Source: Nocardia cyriacigeorgica (GTDB lineage: Bacteria > Actinomycetota > Actinomycetes > Mycobacteriales > Mycobacteriaceae). Taken from it: a stretch of DNA of 64,000 nucleotides. Below, piece by piece: positions 7,884 through 15,703 of this stretch. The stretch spans positions 1-64,000 of the forward strand of contig NZ_JAAGUY010000022.1 in NCBI RefSeq assembly GCF_010868145.1, given 5' to 3'. How positions within the stretch are numbered: position 1 is the first letter of the stretch; every line of letters begins with the position of its first letter. A program made the position numbers and the translations under genes. Under the pieces are notes generated by a model, which was given only the letters and a program-made list of their open reading frames with translations, was not told where the DNA came from and made no database searches.

Positions 7884-9199
7884 ATCCCGAGCTGGACCCC
7901 ACCGTCGTCGATCTGTTGCGCGGCAGCGCGCTCGCGCCCTATATCGACCGTCCGGTGAACGACATCCTCGCGGATATCGGCTTGCCGCCGCTGCCGGACC
8001 TGTCCGCGATTCCACCGCTACCCGAGCTGCCGCCGATGCCGGTGATCGACATCACCGCGCTGGCTCGGCCGCTGACCGACCTGGCCAGCAGCTTCGGCAC
8101 CGGAGCGCTCACCCCGCCACCGGGCGGCGGACCCGATCCGATGCAGGTCTTCCAGGCGGTCAACACCGCTCTCACCACCGCGATGCAGTTGGGAACCTCT
8201 GCGCTCCAGGCTGTGATGACGATCTGGCAGGGCATGGGCGCAACCAGCGCCGCGGGTAAGGCGGCCGACGCGCAGAGCGATGGCGCCGAGCTCGCCACCC
8301 AGAGCACCAACGAGAAGACAGTGCTTGCCGGTGCCGCGACCTCCGTCGCCGTCGGCGGTGCCGAACTGACCGCCATTATCGCCAAATACCTGACCACAAT
8401 GGTGGCCTCGGCCCCGCTGCTCGCCACTCCAGGCGGGCAGATGTTCATGGTCGCGGCGACTACCGAGGCACTGACCTCGGCGACCGCCGTGGTCGCCAAG
8501 ACTCGCGGCGAACTGCTCGGCCACTCCGGGAACATGACCCAGGCGGGCAAGAAGGTCGCCGTCACCGGGGCCCCCAAGGGTGTGGATTCGATGCAGCAGG
8601 TGATGCAGCTGCTACAGATGGTCACCCCGCTGATGACGATGGCCAGTACCGGAGCGCAGTCCATCGGCCAGCTCGCCGCAGCCAACACCTCGCTGCTCGC
8701 GCCGAAACCAGTGCACGGCGCCGGGGATCCGGACGGGAAGAAGGACGGCGAACCCGGCAAAGACCATCCGGGCGGAGCAGGCGGTGGTGGCGTCGGCGGC
8801 GGCGGCGGCGGAGTCGGTGGGGGCGGTGTCGGACCTGTTGCCGCGCCGTTGAGCCCGTGGCCTGGCACTCGCACCGCTGGACTCGGCGCAGTACCCGGTG
8901 CGGCAGGCGGCTTCGGTACCGCTGCAGGTGAGGCGGGCATGGTCGGCGGACGGTCCGCGGCCACCACCGCAGGCACCGGACCGGCCATGATGCCGATGGG
9001 GGCCGCGGGGGCGGCCGGTGCGGCCGGTGCCGCGTCAGGCGTGCGTGGTGCGGGCGACTCCGGCGATATGCCGAACTACCTGGTGTCCGGTCAGCACGGC
9101 GATGAGGTCGTCGGCGATATCGAAGGGGTCTCGCTGCCGGTGGTCGGCGCGGCCGAACAGCAGTCCGAAGCACCACCCGACAAAGAACTCACCCTCTGA
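7880..9199 (+). CDS. EspA-like W-x-G secreted partner with Gly-rich tail
   Basis: 439 residues, start codon overlapping the EspC-like stop (ATGA, 7880-7883). A Pro-rich segment (residues about 35-55, PPLPELPPMP) precedes a long helical part with W-Q-G at 116-118. Residues 120-280 are Ala/Thr-rich helices including hydrophobic stretches. A Lys/Asp/Gly linker (about 278-300) leads to a poly-Gly and Ala/Gly tail, ending with an acidic motif (GDEVVGDIEGVSLP). The layout (W-x-G helical hairpin plus disordered tail) is like EspA/EspB-type ESX substrates. No N-terminal signal peptide is seen, as expected for ESX cargo. Orthology to EspA is not claimed. Confidence 0.65.
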   Translation: MNPELDPTVVDLLRGSALAPYIDRPVNDILADIGLPPLPDLSAIPPLPELPPMPVIDITALARPLTDLASSFGTGALTPPPGGGPDPMQVFQAVNTALTTAMQLGTSALQAVMTIWQGMGATSAAGKAADAQSDGAELATQSTNEKTVLAGAATSVAVGGAELTAIIAKYLTTMVASAPLLATPGGQMFMVAATTEALTSATAVVAKTRGELLGHSGNMTQAGKKVAVTGAPKGVDSMQQVMQLLQMVTPLMTMASTGAQSIGQLAAANTSLLAPKPVHGAGDPDGKKDGEPGKDHPGGAGGGGVGGGGGGVGGGGVGPVAAPLSPWPGTRTAGLGAVPGAAGGFGTAAGEAGMVGGRSAATTAGTGPAMMPMGAAGAAGAAGAASGVRGAGDSGDMPNYLVSGQHGDEVVGDIEGVSLPVVGAAEQQSEAPPDKELTL

Positions 9200-9232
9200 C
9201 GCAGTCAGCACGGTCCGATCCAGGAGGTTGTC

Positions 9233-9571
9233 ATGGTCCGCAATGGTGTGGATTTCGATGGGGTTCAGTTCGACGCCGCCGGTGCGCGTGCCGCGGCACT
9301 CGAGCTCGATGGTCTGGCCGACCGGCTGGAGCAGAGCTTCACCACCCGTGAAGCCGCGCTGAATGTCGAACCCGCGGGCGCCGACGAGGTATCAAGGGCC
9401 GCCGCGCAGACGATGAACGAGGTCGCGGTGTCCTTCGGCGACAGTACGACCGCGGGCATTCTCGAACTGCGCAAACTGGCCGCCATGCTGCGCAGCCAGA
9501 TCAACGAATTCGGCCGGTCCGAAAGCGACAGCGCCACGGGTTTCGATATGCCCTCGCGCGGAGCGGCGTAG
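9233..9571 (+). CDS. PE-domain protein
   Basis: 112 residues from ATG 9233 with AGGAGG (9222-9227) upstream. It has two long helices; the middle segment (AALNVEPAGADEVSRAAAQTM) closely follows the turn of the PE domain, where P-x-x-A-D-E-V-S is typical. FGRSE at residues 93-97 occupies the place of the YxxxD/E export motif, with Phe for Tyr. The N-terminus lacks the literal Pro-Glu. The following gene encodes a PPE protein and the next an EspG, the classical PE-PPE-EspG trio. PE domains form a four-helix bundle with PPE and exit via ESX. Confidence 0.7.
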   Translation: MVRNGVDFDGVQFDAAGARAAALELDGLADRLEQSFTTREAALNVEPAGADEVSRAAAQTMNEVAVSFGDSTTAGILELRKLAAMLRSQINEFGRSESDSATGFDMPSRGAA

Positions 9572-9602
9572 CCCGCGCCGGGCGAGTCCACGGAGCTCTG
9601 TG

Positions 9603-10577
9603 ATGATCGAACCACCGCGACCCGGGTTCACCGGAGTGGTCTGGGAGGCGCGTCAGCCCGACCGGTTGGCCCGCGAACTCACCACCGGGCCGGGTTCGCT
9701 CCCACTTGCCGAGGCCGGCGCGGCCTGGGTGCAGTTGGCGGCCGAACTCGGCACGGCGGTGGTGGATTTCGAACGGGTCGTACTCGGCCTGCGTGGAGTG
9801 TGGCAGTCGAGCACCAGCCGTGAAGCGATCGACAAGGTCTCGCGCCTGCGCGAGTGGCTGACCGAGGCGGCGGCATCGGCTGCGAACAATGCCGTGCGCG
9901 CTGAAACCCAGGTCGCCGCCTACGAAGTGGCGCGGCTGGCGATGCCGAACTCTGCGGAGCTCATCGCCATTCAGGAGATCCAGCGGCTGCTGGAGCAGGT
10001 CGGCGCGGCACTCGGCGCACCGATCCAGGCCGTGGCCGCACAGACCGATACCGATGCGGATGCCGCCAAGGCCGCCGCGTCACGGGTGATGCGCGGCTAC
10101 GAGGCGGCCAGTGAACCACTGGCCGAGCCGTGGACCCAGCAGCCGCCACCGGTGATCGCTGCCGCTGCGGCGTTGGAAGCCGAGCAGGTCTCATCGACCG
10201 CGGCACCACCGGCGACTCCGGCGCTCCCTCCGGTCACGCCAGGCATGTTCGCGCCGCGCGGTGGCCTCGGACCGATCCCACGTGCCAAGACCACATATCA
10301 GGCTGCGGCCTACACCGAGACGGCCGCGACGGAGACCGTGGAAGTCGCGGCCCCGCAGCAGGTTCCGGCATCGCATACCAATGTGCCGCTGGTTCCCGGT
10401 TCCCCCTTTGCCGCCGCGGCCGGCGCGCAAGAAGAGGACTACCGGTCCAGGGCGGGCGACGCCGGCACCGACGCGCTCGGCGCCGACCTCGGCATCGTCT
10501 CCGCACCCGCCGTCCTAGGCGCACCGGATACCGACGCGCCGCGGACGGGCCGGACCACAGCGGGAGGTGGGCAATGA
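9603..10577 (+). CDS. PPE-domain protein
   Basis: 324 residues from ATG 9603 (GTG 9600 directly before is an alternative). It opens with PPRPGFTGVVWEA, the PPE start with a conserved Trp, followed by a helical bundle (LARELTTGPGSLPLAEAGAAWVQLAAEL). At the W-x-G position of PPE proteins it has W-Q-S (residues 67-69). The conserved domain ends near residue 165; the rest is Ala/Pro/Glu-rich and disordered. It lies 31 bases after the PE gene, and its stop overlaps the EspG-b start (ATGA), so PE, PPE and chaperone are made together. A cell-surface or secreted location is expected for the family. Confidence 0.72.
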   Translation: MIEPPRPGFTGVVWEARQPDRLARELTTGPGSLPLAEAGAAWVQLAAELGTAVVDFERVVLGLRGVWQSSTSREAIDKVSRLREWLTEAAASAANNAVRAETQVAAYEVARLAMPNSAELIAIQEIQRLLEQVGAALGAPIQAVAAQTDTDADAAKAAASRVMRGYEAASEPLAEPWTQQPPPVIAAAAALEAEQVSSTAAPPATPALPPVTPGMFAPRGGLGPIPRAKTTYQAAAYTETAATETVEVAAPQQVPASHTNVPLVPGSPFAAAAGAQEEDYRSRAGDAGTDALGADLGIVSAPAVLGAPDTDAPRTGRTTAGGGQ

Positions 10578-11365
10578 CGATCGTGACAAACGACGGACTA
10601 CTCGCCGTTGCCGAACGGCTCGGCGTGCAGACCCTTCCGCAGGTGCTGTCGGTGGCGCCGCAACAGGATTCCCACGACGAATGGGCCACGGCCCAGCAGC
10701 GCGCGGTCACCGACCTCACCGGCGCGGGCGTCATCGACTCCTACGGCGAGGTGGAACCGAGTCTGGCCGACGCACTGTTCACCTTGGCGCAGCCCGACCG
10801 CGAACTTGTCGCCCGAGTGTTCACCGGTGGTGCACCGATCCGAATATGTCTGGCCCGCCGCGATGAACAGCATGCGCTGGCCGTGCGCACCGGCGACGAC
10901 TACGACATCGGCCCCGTATGGTCCGACGGCTCCGGGGCCGCCCTCGCCCGGCCCGTGCTTGCCGTCCTCGGTCGATGCGCCGCCGCCGACGTCGTCGAAG
11001 TCAGCGCACCCGCCCGCGAACTCAGCGAACGCCTCGAATCAGCGCAGACCTCGGCCGAATACGCCGATGCCCTGTATGCGCTCGGCGTCGCCGATCAGGA
11101 CGCGCCTCGCTACGGCCTGGCCTTCGCGTCCTGCCACGCCTACGCCGAGATCGTGGCCTACGCCCACATCGACGGCGTGACGACCCGGCCGCCCGCGGCG
11201 GTCGCGGTATACGACACCGGGCACGGGCGCCTCGTCGCCGCGCCCGGTGTCGCAGCGGATCAGCAGGTCTGGTCCACGGTGACACCGGGCACCGATCACC
11301 GGATCGCACAGGCGATATCGGCCCTGGTCGAAGCGCTGCCCGGGGGAAGGTGGCTGCCGCAGTAG
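10574..11365 (+). CDS. espG: EspG-family ESX chaperone (EspG-b)
   Basis: 263 residues from ATG 10574, overlapping the PPE stop by 4 bases; a longer open frame upstream is only the shifted frame of the PPE gene. EspG hallmarks are seen: LPQVLSVAP near the start, a central antiparallel-sheet region, an Ala-rich helical part (AEYADALYALGVADQDAPRYG) and the C-terminal TPGTDHRIAQAISALVEALPGGRW. EspG binds the tip of its cognate PPE in the cytosol and keeps the PE-PPE pair soluble for the ESX ATPase EccC. Coupling with PE-PPE makes those its likely partners. It differs strongly from EspG-a at 5921. Confidence 0.8.
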   Translation: MTIVTNDGLLAVAERLGVQTLPQVLSVAPQQDSHDEWATAQQRAVTDLTGAGVIDSYGEVEPSLADALFTLAQPDRELVARVFTGGAPIRICLARRDEQHALAVRTGDDYDIGPVWSDGSGAALARPVLAVLGRCAAADVVEVSAPARELSERLESAQTSAEYADALYALGVADQDAPRYGLAFASCHAYAEIVAYAHIDGVTTRPPAAVAVYDTGHGRLVAAPGVAADQQVWSTVTPGTDHRIAQAISALVEALPGGRWLPQ

Positions 11366-11402
11366 ACCCGAAGGGCGTGCAGTAGCCCGCCACTCTCCCG
11401 GC

Positions 11403-11418
11403 GGTGCCGTCCGGCACC
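11403..11418 (+). terminator. Hairpin between espG and the esx pair
   Basis: GGTGCCG (11403-11409) pairs with CGGCACC (11412-11418). It lies 37 bases after the espG stop and 38 before the first WXG100 gene. No U-tract follows. It could be a partial terminator or an mRNA-stabilising 5' end for the esx pair; unproven. Confidence 0.35.
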
Positions 11419-11455
11419 TTCCGGGCACGGAAATCACAACACGAAAGGTTCGATC

Positions 11456-11746
11456 ATGGTTTACGCCGATCACGTATCCGCCGATAAGGCCAAGGACGAC
11501 ATGGCCAACGCGGTGGAGGGCATGAAGTTCACGCTCAAGGCGATCACCGACGAGGTCAACGCCGCCCGTGGCTGGGAAGGCGATGCCCGTTCGGCCTTCA
11601 ACGCCGCCGCCGACCGCTGGAACACCGAGGCCACCGAACTCAACGGTGCGCTCAACCGGCTCACCGAGCTGGTCGGTGAGGGCAGCGCGACCTTCAAGCG
11701 CATGGATGCCGAGGGCGAAGACGAGTTCAACTACATCAAGATCTGA
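11456..11746 (+). CDS. WXG100 family protein, first of the esx pair
   Basis: 96 residues, helical hairpin with W-E-G at 40-42 (GWEGDA). FKRMD (80-84) sits where the YxxxD/E export signal usually is, with Phe for Tyr. The acidic C-terminus ends in NYIKI. It pairs with the next gene, 54 bases downstream, as EsxA/EsxB- or EsxG/EsxH-type heterodimers do. It has an AAGG-type ribosome site (CGAAAGG, about 6 bases upstream). Exported without a cleaved signal peptide by the machine encoded at 12154-24891. Assignment to a named Esx is not possible by eye. Confidence 0.88.
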   Translation: MVYADHVSADKAKDDMANAVEGMKFTLKAITDEVNAARGWEGDARSAFNAAADRWNTEATELNGALNRLTELVGEGSATFKRMDAEGEDEFNYIKI

Positions 11747-11800
11747 CGGCCGTCCGCGCCGGCCGCCACACAATCACTTACCGATCCCCGGAGGGTTCAG

Positions 11801-12088
11801 ATGGAATACGACAAGGCTGCCATGACCACCCTGTTCCATGATCTGCAGGGTTTCCGCAAGGCACTCACCGACAACGCGCGCGACATGGCCGACGCAGGTA
11901 CCGCGCTCGCCACCGCGTGGGAAGGCAACGAGGCCAACAACAACTTCCAGCTCGCGCACAAGGACTGGGACACCAAATTCGAGGACACCCTGGTGATCCT
12001 GGACAACGTCGCCGCCGCGGTGGAGAGCGCGCTGCACCGCGCCCTCGGCACCGACGGCAAGATCGGTGATGGGTTCGCGGGCGTGTGA
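11801..12088 (+). CDS. WXG100 family protein, second of the esx pair
   Basis: 95 residues with W-E-G at 40-42 (AWEGNEA) between two helices. The opening MEYDKAAM and length resemble EsxH/EsxA-type partners. GGAGG (11790-11794) precedes the ATG. The C-terminus (GTDGKIGDGFAG) is Gly-rich without a clear YxxxD/E, fitting the idea that only one partner of a WXG100 pair carries the export signal. Transcription ends at a strong hairpin 14 bases downstream. Confidence 0.88.
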   Translation: MEYDKAAMTTLFHDLQGFRKALTDNARDMADAGTALATAWEGNEANNNFQLAHKDWDTKFEDTLVILDNVAAAVESALHRALGTDGKIGDGFAGV

Positions 12089-12101
12089 TGATCACGAGCG
12101 A

Positions 12102-12138
12102 CTGACAGCCGGTCCGGATATTCCGGGCCGGCTGTCAG
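12102..12138. terminator. Bidirectional terminator hairpin between esx and eccE
   Basis: A 17-bp stem (12102-12118 with 12122-12138, one G-U pair) and a 3-base loop lie between two convergent genes. There is no long T-tract, but position and symmetry suit a bidirectional terminator. Confidence 0.75.
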
Positions 12139-12153
12139 CTTGTCTCGGCCCGT

Positions 12154-13920
12154 TCAGCGGGCGGCGGCGAGGGATTCGCCGATGTAGCGCATCTCGTCCG
12201 GGGTGGTGACCATGGTGACCGTCGCCGCGGCAGTGGAGGTGCGCACCGTGATGAGGTTCGGTGCGGCGGGGTCTTGCCACAGCGTGACGTCGGCATCGAA
12301 ATCGCCGTCGGGTTCGTGCGGCCCACGCACTCGCACGATGGTGGCACCGCCGGTCAGCGCGGTCGGTGCGATACCGTCGAACACCACGACGGTGGCGGTG
12401 TTGAACGACGCACCTGGCTGGGTGGTTGCCGGGCTGTGCGGATGAGCTGCCCCACCGAATCGTGCGGCCAGTGATAGTGATTGTGGTGCACCGACGTTGG
12501 CGACCATCGTCTGCCACGCCTCCGGCCGGTCGGTATGCACCACGACGTGTGCGCCGAGCGCGATGGCTCGCAAGATGACCTGTTGGGCCAGATCGAGTTT
12601 GCCGATCACCTCGAGATGCCTGGTCCCGTCGCCGATCAGCGGGACCGCGATGCCCTGGCCATGGTGGTCGGCGCCGATGAGCTGACCGCAACCTCCGGTC
12701 GGCACCGCGATGCCGGTGAGCGCGCTGAGCGGGCCGTGATAGTCGGCGGCACTGTCGTGCACCACGGTCTGCGCGGGCAACGTGTCGAGCAGGGCGCGGA
12801 ATTGCCTGCCCCGCAACGGACGCAGCCCCGCTACCGATGGTTCGCCCGGATCGGTGAGGGTGTCGAAGCGGACCAGCGCACCGAGGGTGATCGGCGGTGA
12901 CTCGGCCCGCTTGCCGACACCCGGCCGTTCGACGCCGGGCCGCAGCCGCACCGTCACCATGGTGTTCAGGCTCGGCGTCGCCCAGATATCGGCGAAGCCG
13001 CGCGAGCCGACCAGCTCCGGGCCGATCTCGTAGTTGGTGAGCCGCAGCTCACCGTGCACCAGCGAGTCCTTGGTCTCGGTGAACTTGTCCAACGGGACAC
13101 CCCAGCACATTCGGCGGACCGCGGCGTTCATCTCGCCCGCGGTGAGCACAGATACCGAGATGTCGTGAGCAGCCAGCCTATTGGCGACCCGACGCGTGGC
13201 AATGATCGCCGTGCGCAGGCTGCCGGTCCGCCCGCCGCCCCGATTGTCCACCGCCTCGGCATTGGCCAGCGGGTCGAGCCGCAGCACCAGCCAGACGGTG
13301 CGATGTGCGATGGCGGGCAGCGGTCCGAGGATCCGGTCATAGAGCTGGGCGACCACGCCGTTGCCCGCGGTGCGCGCCCCGGTACTGATCACATCGATCG
13401 AGGTGAGCGTGATGTCGAACTGGCTCAAGCAGGTACCGATCTCGGTGAGCGGCAGGACCTGATCGGTGCTGAGCGAGCCGCGACGCAGCAAGGTCATCGC
13501 GTCGGGTGGCGGATCGATGCGCAACATGGTGACGAGCAGGTCGTTGTCCCAGCGCACGCCGTAACTGCCGCCCTCGGGCAGCGTGACGTCGAACGGCTCG
13601 GCCCCGGTGTCCGCGGGACCCGGCCGAGCCCGGCGCCAGCGGTAGGCGAGTGCCTGGGCGAGCATCCCGGCCAGATTGCGTGGATCGGCCCGGCGCACCG
13701 GCACCGCTCCGAGCAGCAGGACGGCAACCCCTGTGCCGACGACGGCATAGATCGGCGCGTCGAATGCCAGCCCCGACCACGCCGCCGCAGCGGCAAACAA
13801 TGCCAGCGGAACCATACGCCGTAGCGGGATATGACGGAACAACCAGAATTCGGGATCATGTAACGTCGCGTTCACCGCGATGTTCGGTCGAATTTCCTCG
13901 GGTGAGTTTCTCGCCGACAT
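12154..13920 (-). CDS. eccE: EccE-type ESX membrane protein (locus 1)
   Basis: 588 residues from ATG 13920, chosen because GGAG lies 5 bases upstream; GTG 13959 would add 13 residues. Two membrane segments sit near the N-terminus (RMVPLALFAAAAAWSGLAF and PIYAVVGTGVAVLLLGAVPV). A long cytoplasmic/peripheral domain follows, with the EccE pattern LLPLTEIGTCLSQFDITL, HRTVWLVLRLDP, and the late GGCGQLIGADHHGQGIAVPL motif. EccE lies at the periphery of the ESX membrane complex. The gene points away from eccB and converges on the WXG100 pair, unlike most mycobacterial loci where eccE is last in a unidirectional operon. A paralogue with the same motifs lies at 44181-45824. Confidence 0.85.
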   Translation of the reverse strand: MSARNSPEEIRPNIAVNATLHDPEFWLFRHIPLRRMVPLALFAAAAAWSGLAFDAPIYAVVGTGVAVLLLGAVPVRRADPRNLAGMLAQALAYRWRRARPGPADTGAEPFDVTLPEGGSYGVRWDNDLLVTMLRIDPPPDAMTLLRRGSLSTDQVLPLTEIGTCLSQFDITLTSIDVISTGARTAGNGVVAQLYDRILGPLPAIAHRTVWLVLRLDPLANAEAVDNRGGGRTGSLRTAIIATRRVANRLAAHDISVSVLTAGEMNAAVRRMCWGVPLDKFTETKDSLVHGELRLTNYEIGPELVGSRGFADIWATPSLNTMVTVRLRPGVERPGVGKRAESPPITLGALVRFDTLTDPGEPSVAGLRPLRGRQFRALLDTLPAQTVVHDSAADYHGPLSALTGIAVPTGGCGQLIGADHHGQGIAVPLIGDGTRHLEVIGKLDLAQQVILRAIALGAHVVVHTDRPEAWQTMVANVGAPQSLSLAARFGGAAHPHSPATTQPGASFNTATVVVFDGIAPTALTGGATIVRVRGPHEPDGDFDADVTLWQDPAAPNLITVRTSTAAATVTMVTTPDEMRYIGESLAAAR

Positions 13921-14095
13921 TTCGGCTCCGGTTTCCCGTTCGTTTACAACTACGTTCACTATTAGTAGCCCTGGGTTCGAATTCCTGTGGCCGGAGTTTG
14001 TCTTTTCCGGGATCTGGAGAATTTTTACAATACCGCGCCGCAGGTGAAATGGCGGCGTAGAGATATCGCCCCCGACCGGGTATCCCCAGCGCCGA

Positions 14096-14123
14096 TTGAC
14101 ACCACCGTTTCGGCGGATACTGT
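14096..14123 (+). promoter_or_regulatory. Predicted eccB promoter
   Basis: TTGACA (14096-14101) and TACTGT (14118-14123) are separated by 16 bases, in the divergent eccE-eccB gap, 41 bases before the eccB start. TGTAAT (14121-14126) is an alternative -10 with a 19-base spacer. Confidence 0.55.
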
Positions 14124-14164
14124 AATTGCTCGATGAGGGGAGAACTCAGTTCTATGGAGGCCAT

Positions 14165-15661
14165 GTGCCGGCACCGCTGACCACCCGGCAGCAGGTCAAT
14201 GGATACCGATTCCTGTTGCGCAGGCTCGATCATGCGCTGGTGCGCCGGGATGTGCGGATGCTGCACGATCCGATGCGCTCACAGCTGCGTTCGCTGCTGG
14301 TCGGGGCGGTGCTCGGACTGCTGGTCGTCGCCGGTGCGGCGATCCTGGCGTTCATCCGCCCGCAGGGCGCGATCGGTGACGCCAAGATCGTGATGGGTAA
14401 GGACAGCGGCGCGCTCTACGTCGTCGTCGCCGACAATGACGGCGGCAACACGCTGCACCCGGTGCTCAATCTCGCCTCCGCACGCCTGATCAGCGGCAGC
14501 AGCGAATCCCCTGCCTCGGTCAAGGACGACAAGCTTGCCGATATGCCCCGCGGCCCACTGCTCGGCATCCCTGGTGCGCCCTCGGCGCTGCCTGGTTCGG
14601 CACAGGGCACCAGCTCGGAGTGGTCGCTGTGCGACACCGTCGAGCTGTCCATCACCGGAAGTGCCGCGTCGGCCTCCGGTGTCGACACCGCGGTGCTCGC
14701 GGCGCGACCGGATCTGAGCGAACGGATCCGTCGCGCCGACCCCGACGAAGCCGTCCTTGTGCGCCGCTCGGACCGCACGTACCTGATCTACGAGGGCAAA
14801 CGCGCCCAGGTCGATCCGGAGAACAGCGCTATCGCGCGGGCGCTGAGCCTGTCCGGCGAACGCCCGCGACCGGCCGGTGCCGGCCTGCTCGGCGCCGCGA
14901 CGCCGGTACCGCCGATCGCCGTTCCGGAGATTCCGAACGCCGGGAAGCCGGGACCGGGCGCACTGTCCGATATCCCGGTGGGCGGCGTCATCTCGGTGGC
15001 AGCGACGGGCCGCGGCGAGCGGGCCGAACTCTATGTGGTGCTCGCCGACGGAGTACAGCACATCTCCGACTTCACCGCCGACGTCATCCGCACGGCGAAC
15101 TCGCAGGGCATGAGCCAGATCGAGACCGTTCCGCCGGACGCGCTGACCGGCATCGCTGTGCTGTCCCAGCTGCCGGTCGATCATTTTCCGGCGGCCGCGC
15201 CGACGATCCTGTCCGCCGAGGACGCGCCCGTCACCTGCGTTTCCTGGTCCAAGACCGAACAGTCCGATGCCGACGCCGTCGACGGCCCCACCGACCGGGC
15301 CTCCGCGGCCCTGCTCGTCGGTGCCCGCCTGCCCCTGCCCGAGGGGGCGCAGCCAGTATCGCTGGCCACTGCCGACGGCTCCGGCGACCGAGTCGACCAG
15401 GCCTATCTGCGTCCGTCATCGGGAGAGTTCGTGCACGTCACCGGCATGGAGCCGGGTAGCCCGCGCCGCGGCAGCCTTTTCTACATCGCCGACAACGGCA
15501 TCCGCTACGGCGTGCCCGATATCGACACGGCGATGGTGCTGGGTCTCGGTGACGCACCGGCACTGGCGCCGTGGGCGATTGTCGGTCAGCTGGTACCGGG
15601 CCCGACGCTTGCTTCCACCGACGCGCTCACCCGCCACGACGTGCTGCCGCAGAGCAACTGA
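14165..15661 (+). CDS. eccB: EccB-type ESX membrane protein (locus 1)
   Basis: 498 residues from GTG 14165 with TGGAGG 4 bases upstream. It shows the EccB start (PLTTRQQVNGYRFLLRR, then RRDVRMLHDPMRSQ), one membrane helix at about 43-64, and a large periplasmic part with repeated segments (GPLLGIPGAPS, FYIADNGIRYG, PWAIVGQLVPGP). EccB forms the periplasmic dimer of the ESX complex. Two Cys residues, in SLCDTV and VTCVSW, are likely disulfide partners as in mycobacterial EccB. It is convergent with eccA, whose stop lies 43 bases away. Confidence 0.92.
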   Translation: MPAPLTTRQQVNGYRFLLRRLDHALVRRDVRMLHDPMRSQLRSLLVGAVLGLLVVAGAAILAFIRPQGAIGDAKIVMGKDSGALYVVVADNDGGNTLHPVLNLASARLISGSSESPASVKDDKLADMPRGPLLGIPGAPSALPGSAQGTSSEWSLCDTVELSITGSAASASGVDTAVLAARPDLSERIRRADPDEAVLVRRSDRTYLIYEGKRAQVDPENSAIARALSLSGERPRPAGAGLLGAATPVPPIAVPEIPNAGKPGPGALSDIPVGGVISVAATGRGERAELYVVLADGVQHISDFTADVIRTANSQGMSQIETVPPDALTGIAVLSQLPVDHFPAAAPTILSAEDAPVTCVSWSKTEQSDADAVDGPTDRASAALLVGARLPLPEGAQPVSLATADGSGDRVDQAYLRPSSGEFVHVTGMEPGSPRRGSLFYIADNGIRYGVPDIDTAMVLGLGDAPALAPWAIVGQLVPGPTLASTDALTRHDVLPQSN

Positions 15662-15703
15662 GCCGACGGGTCGGCCCGCGCTTGGTGAACCGAGCCTGAC
15701 CTG

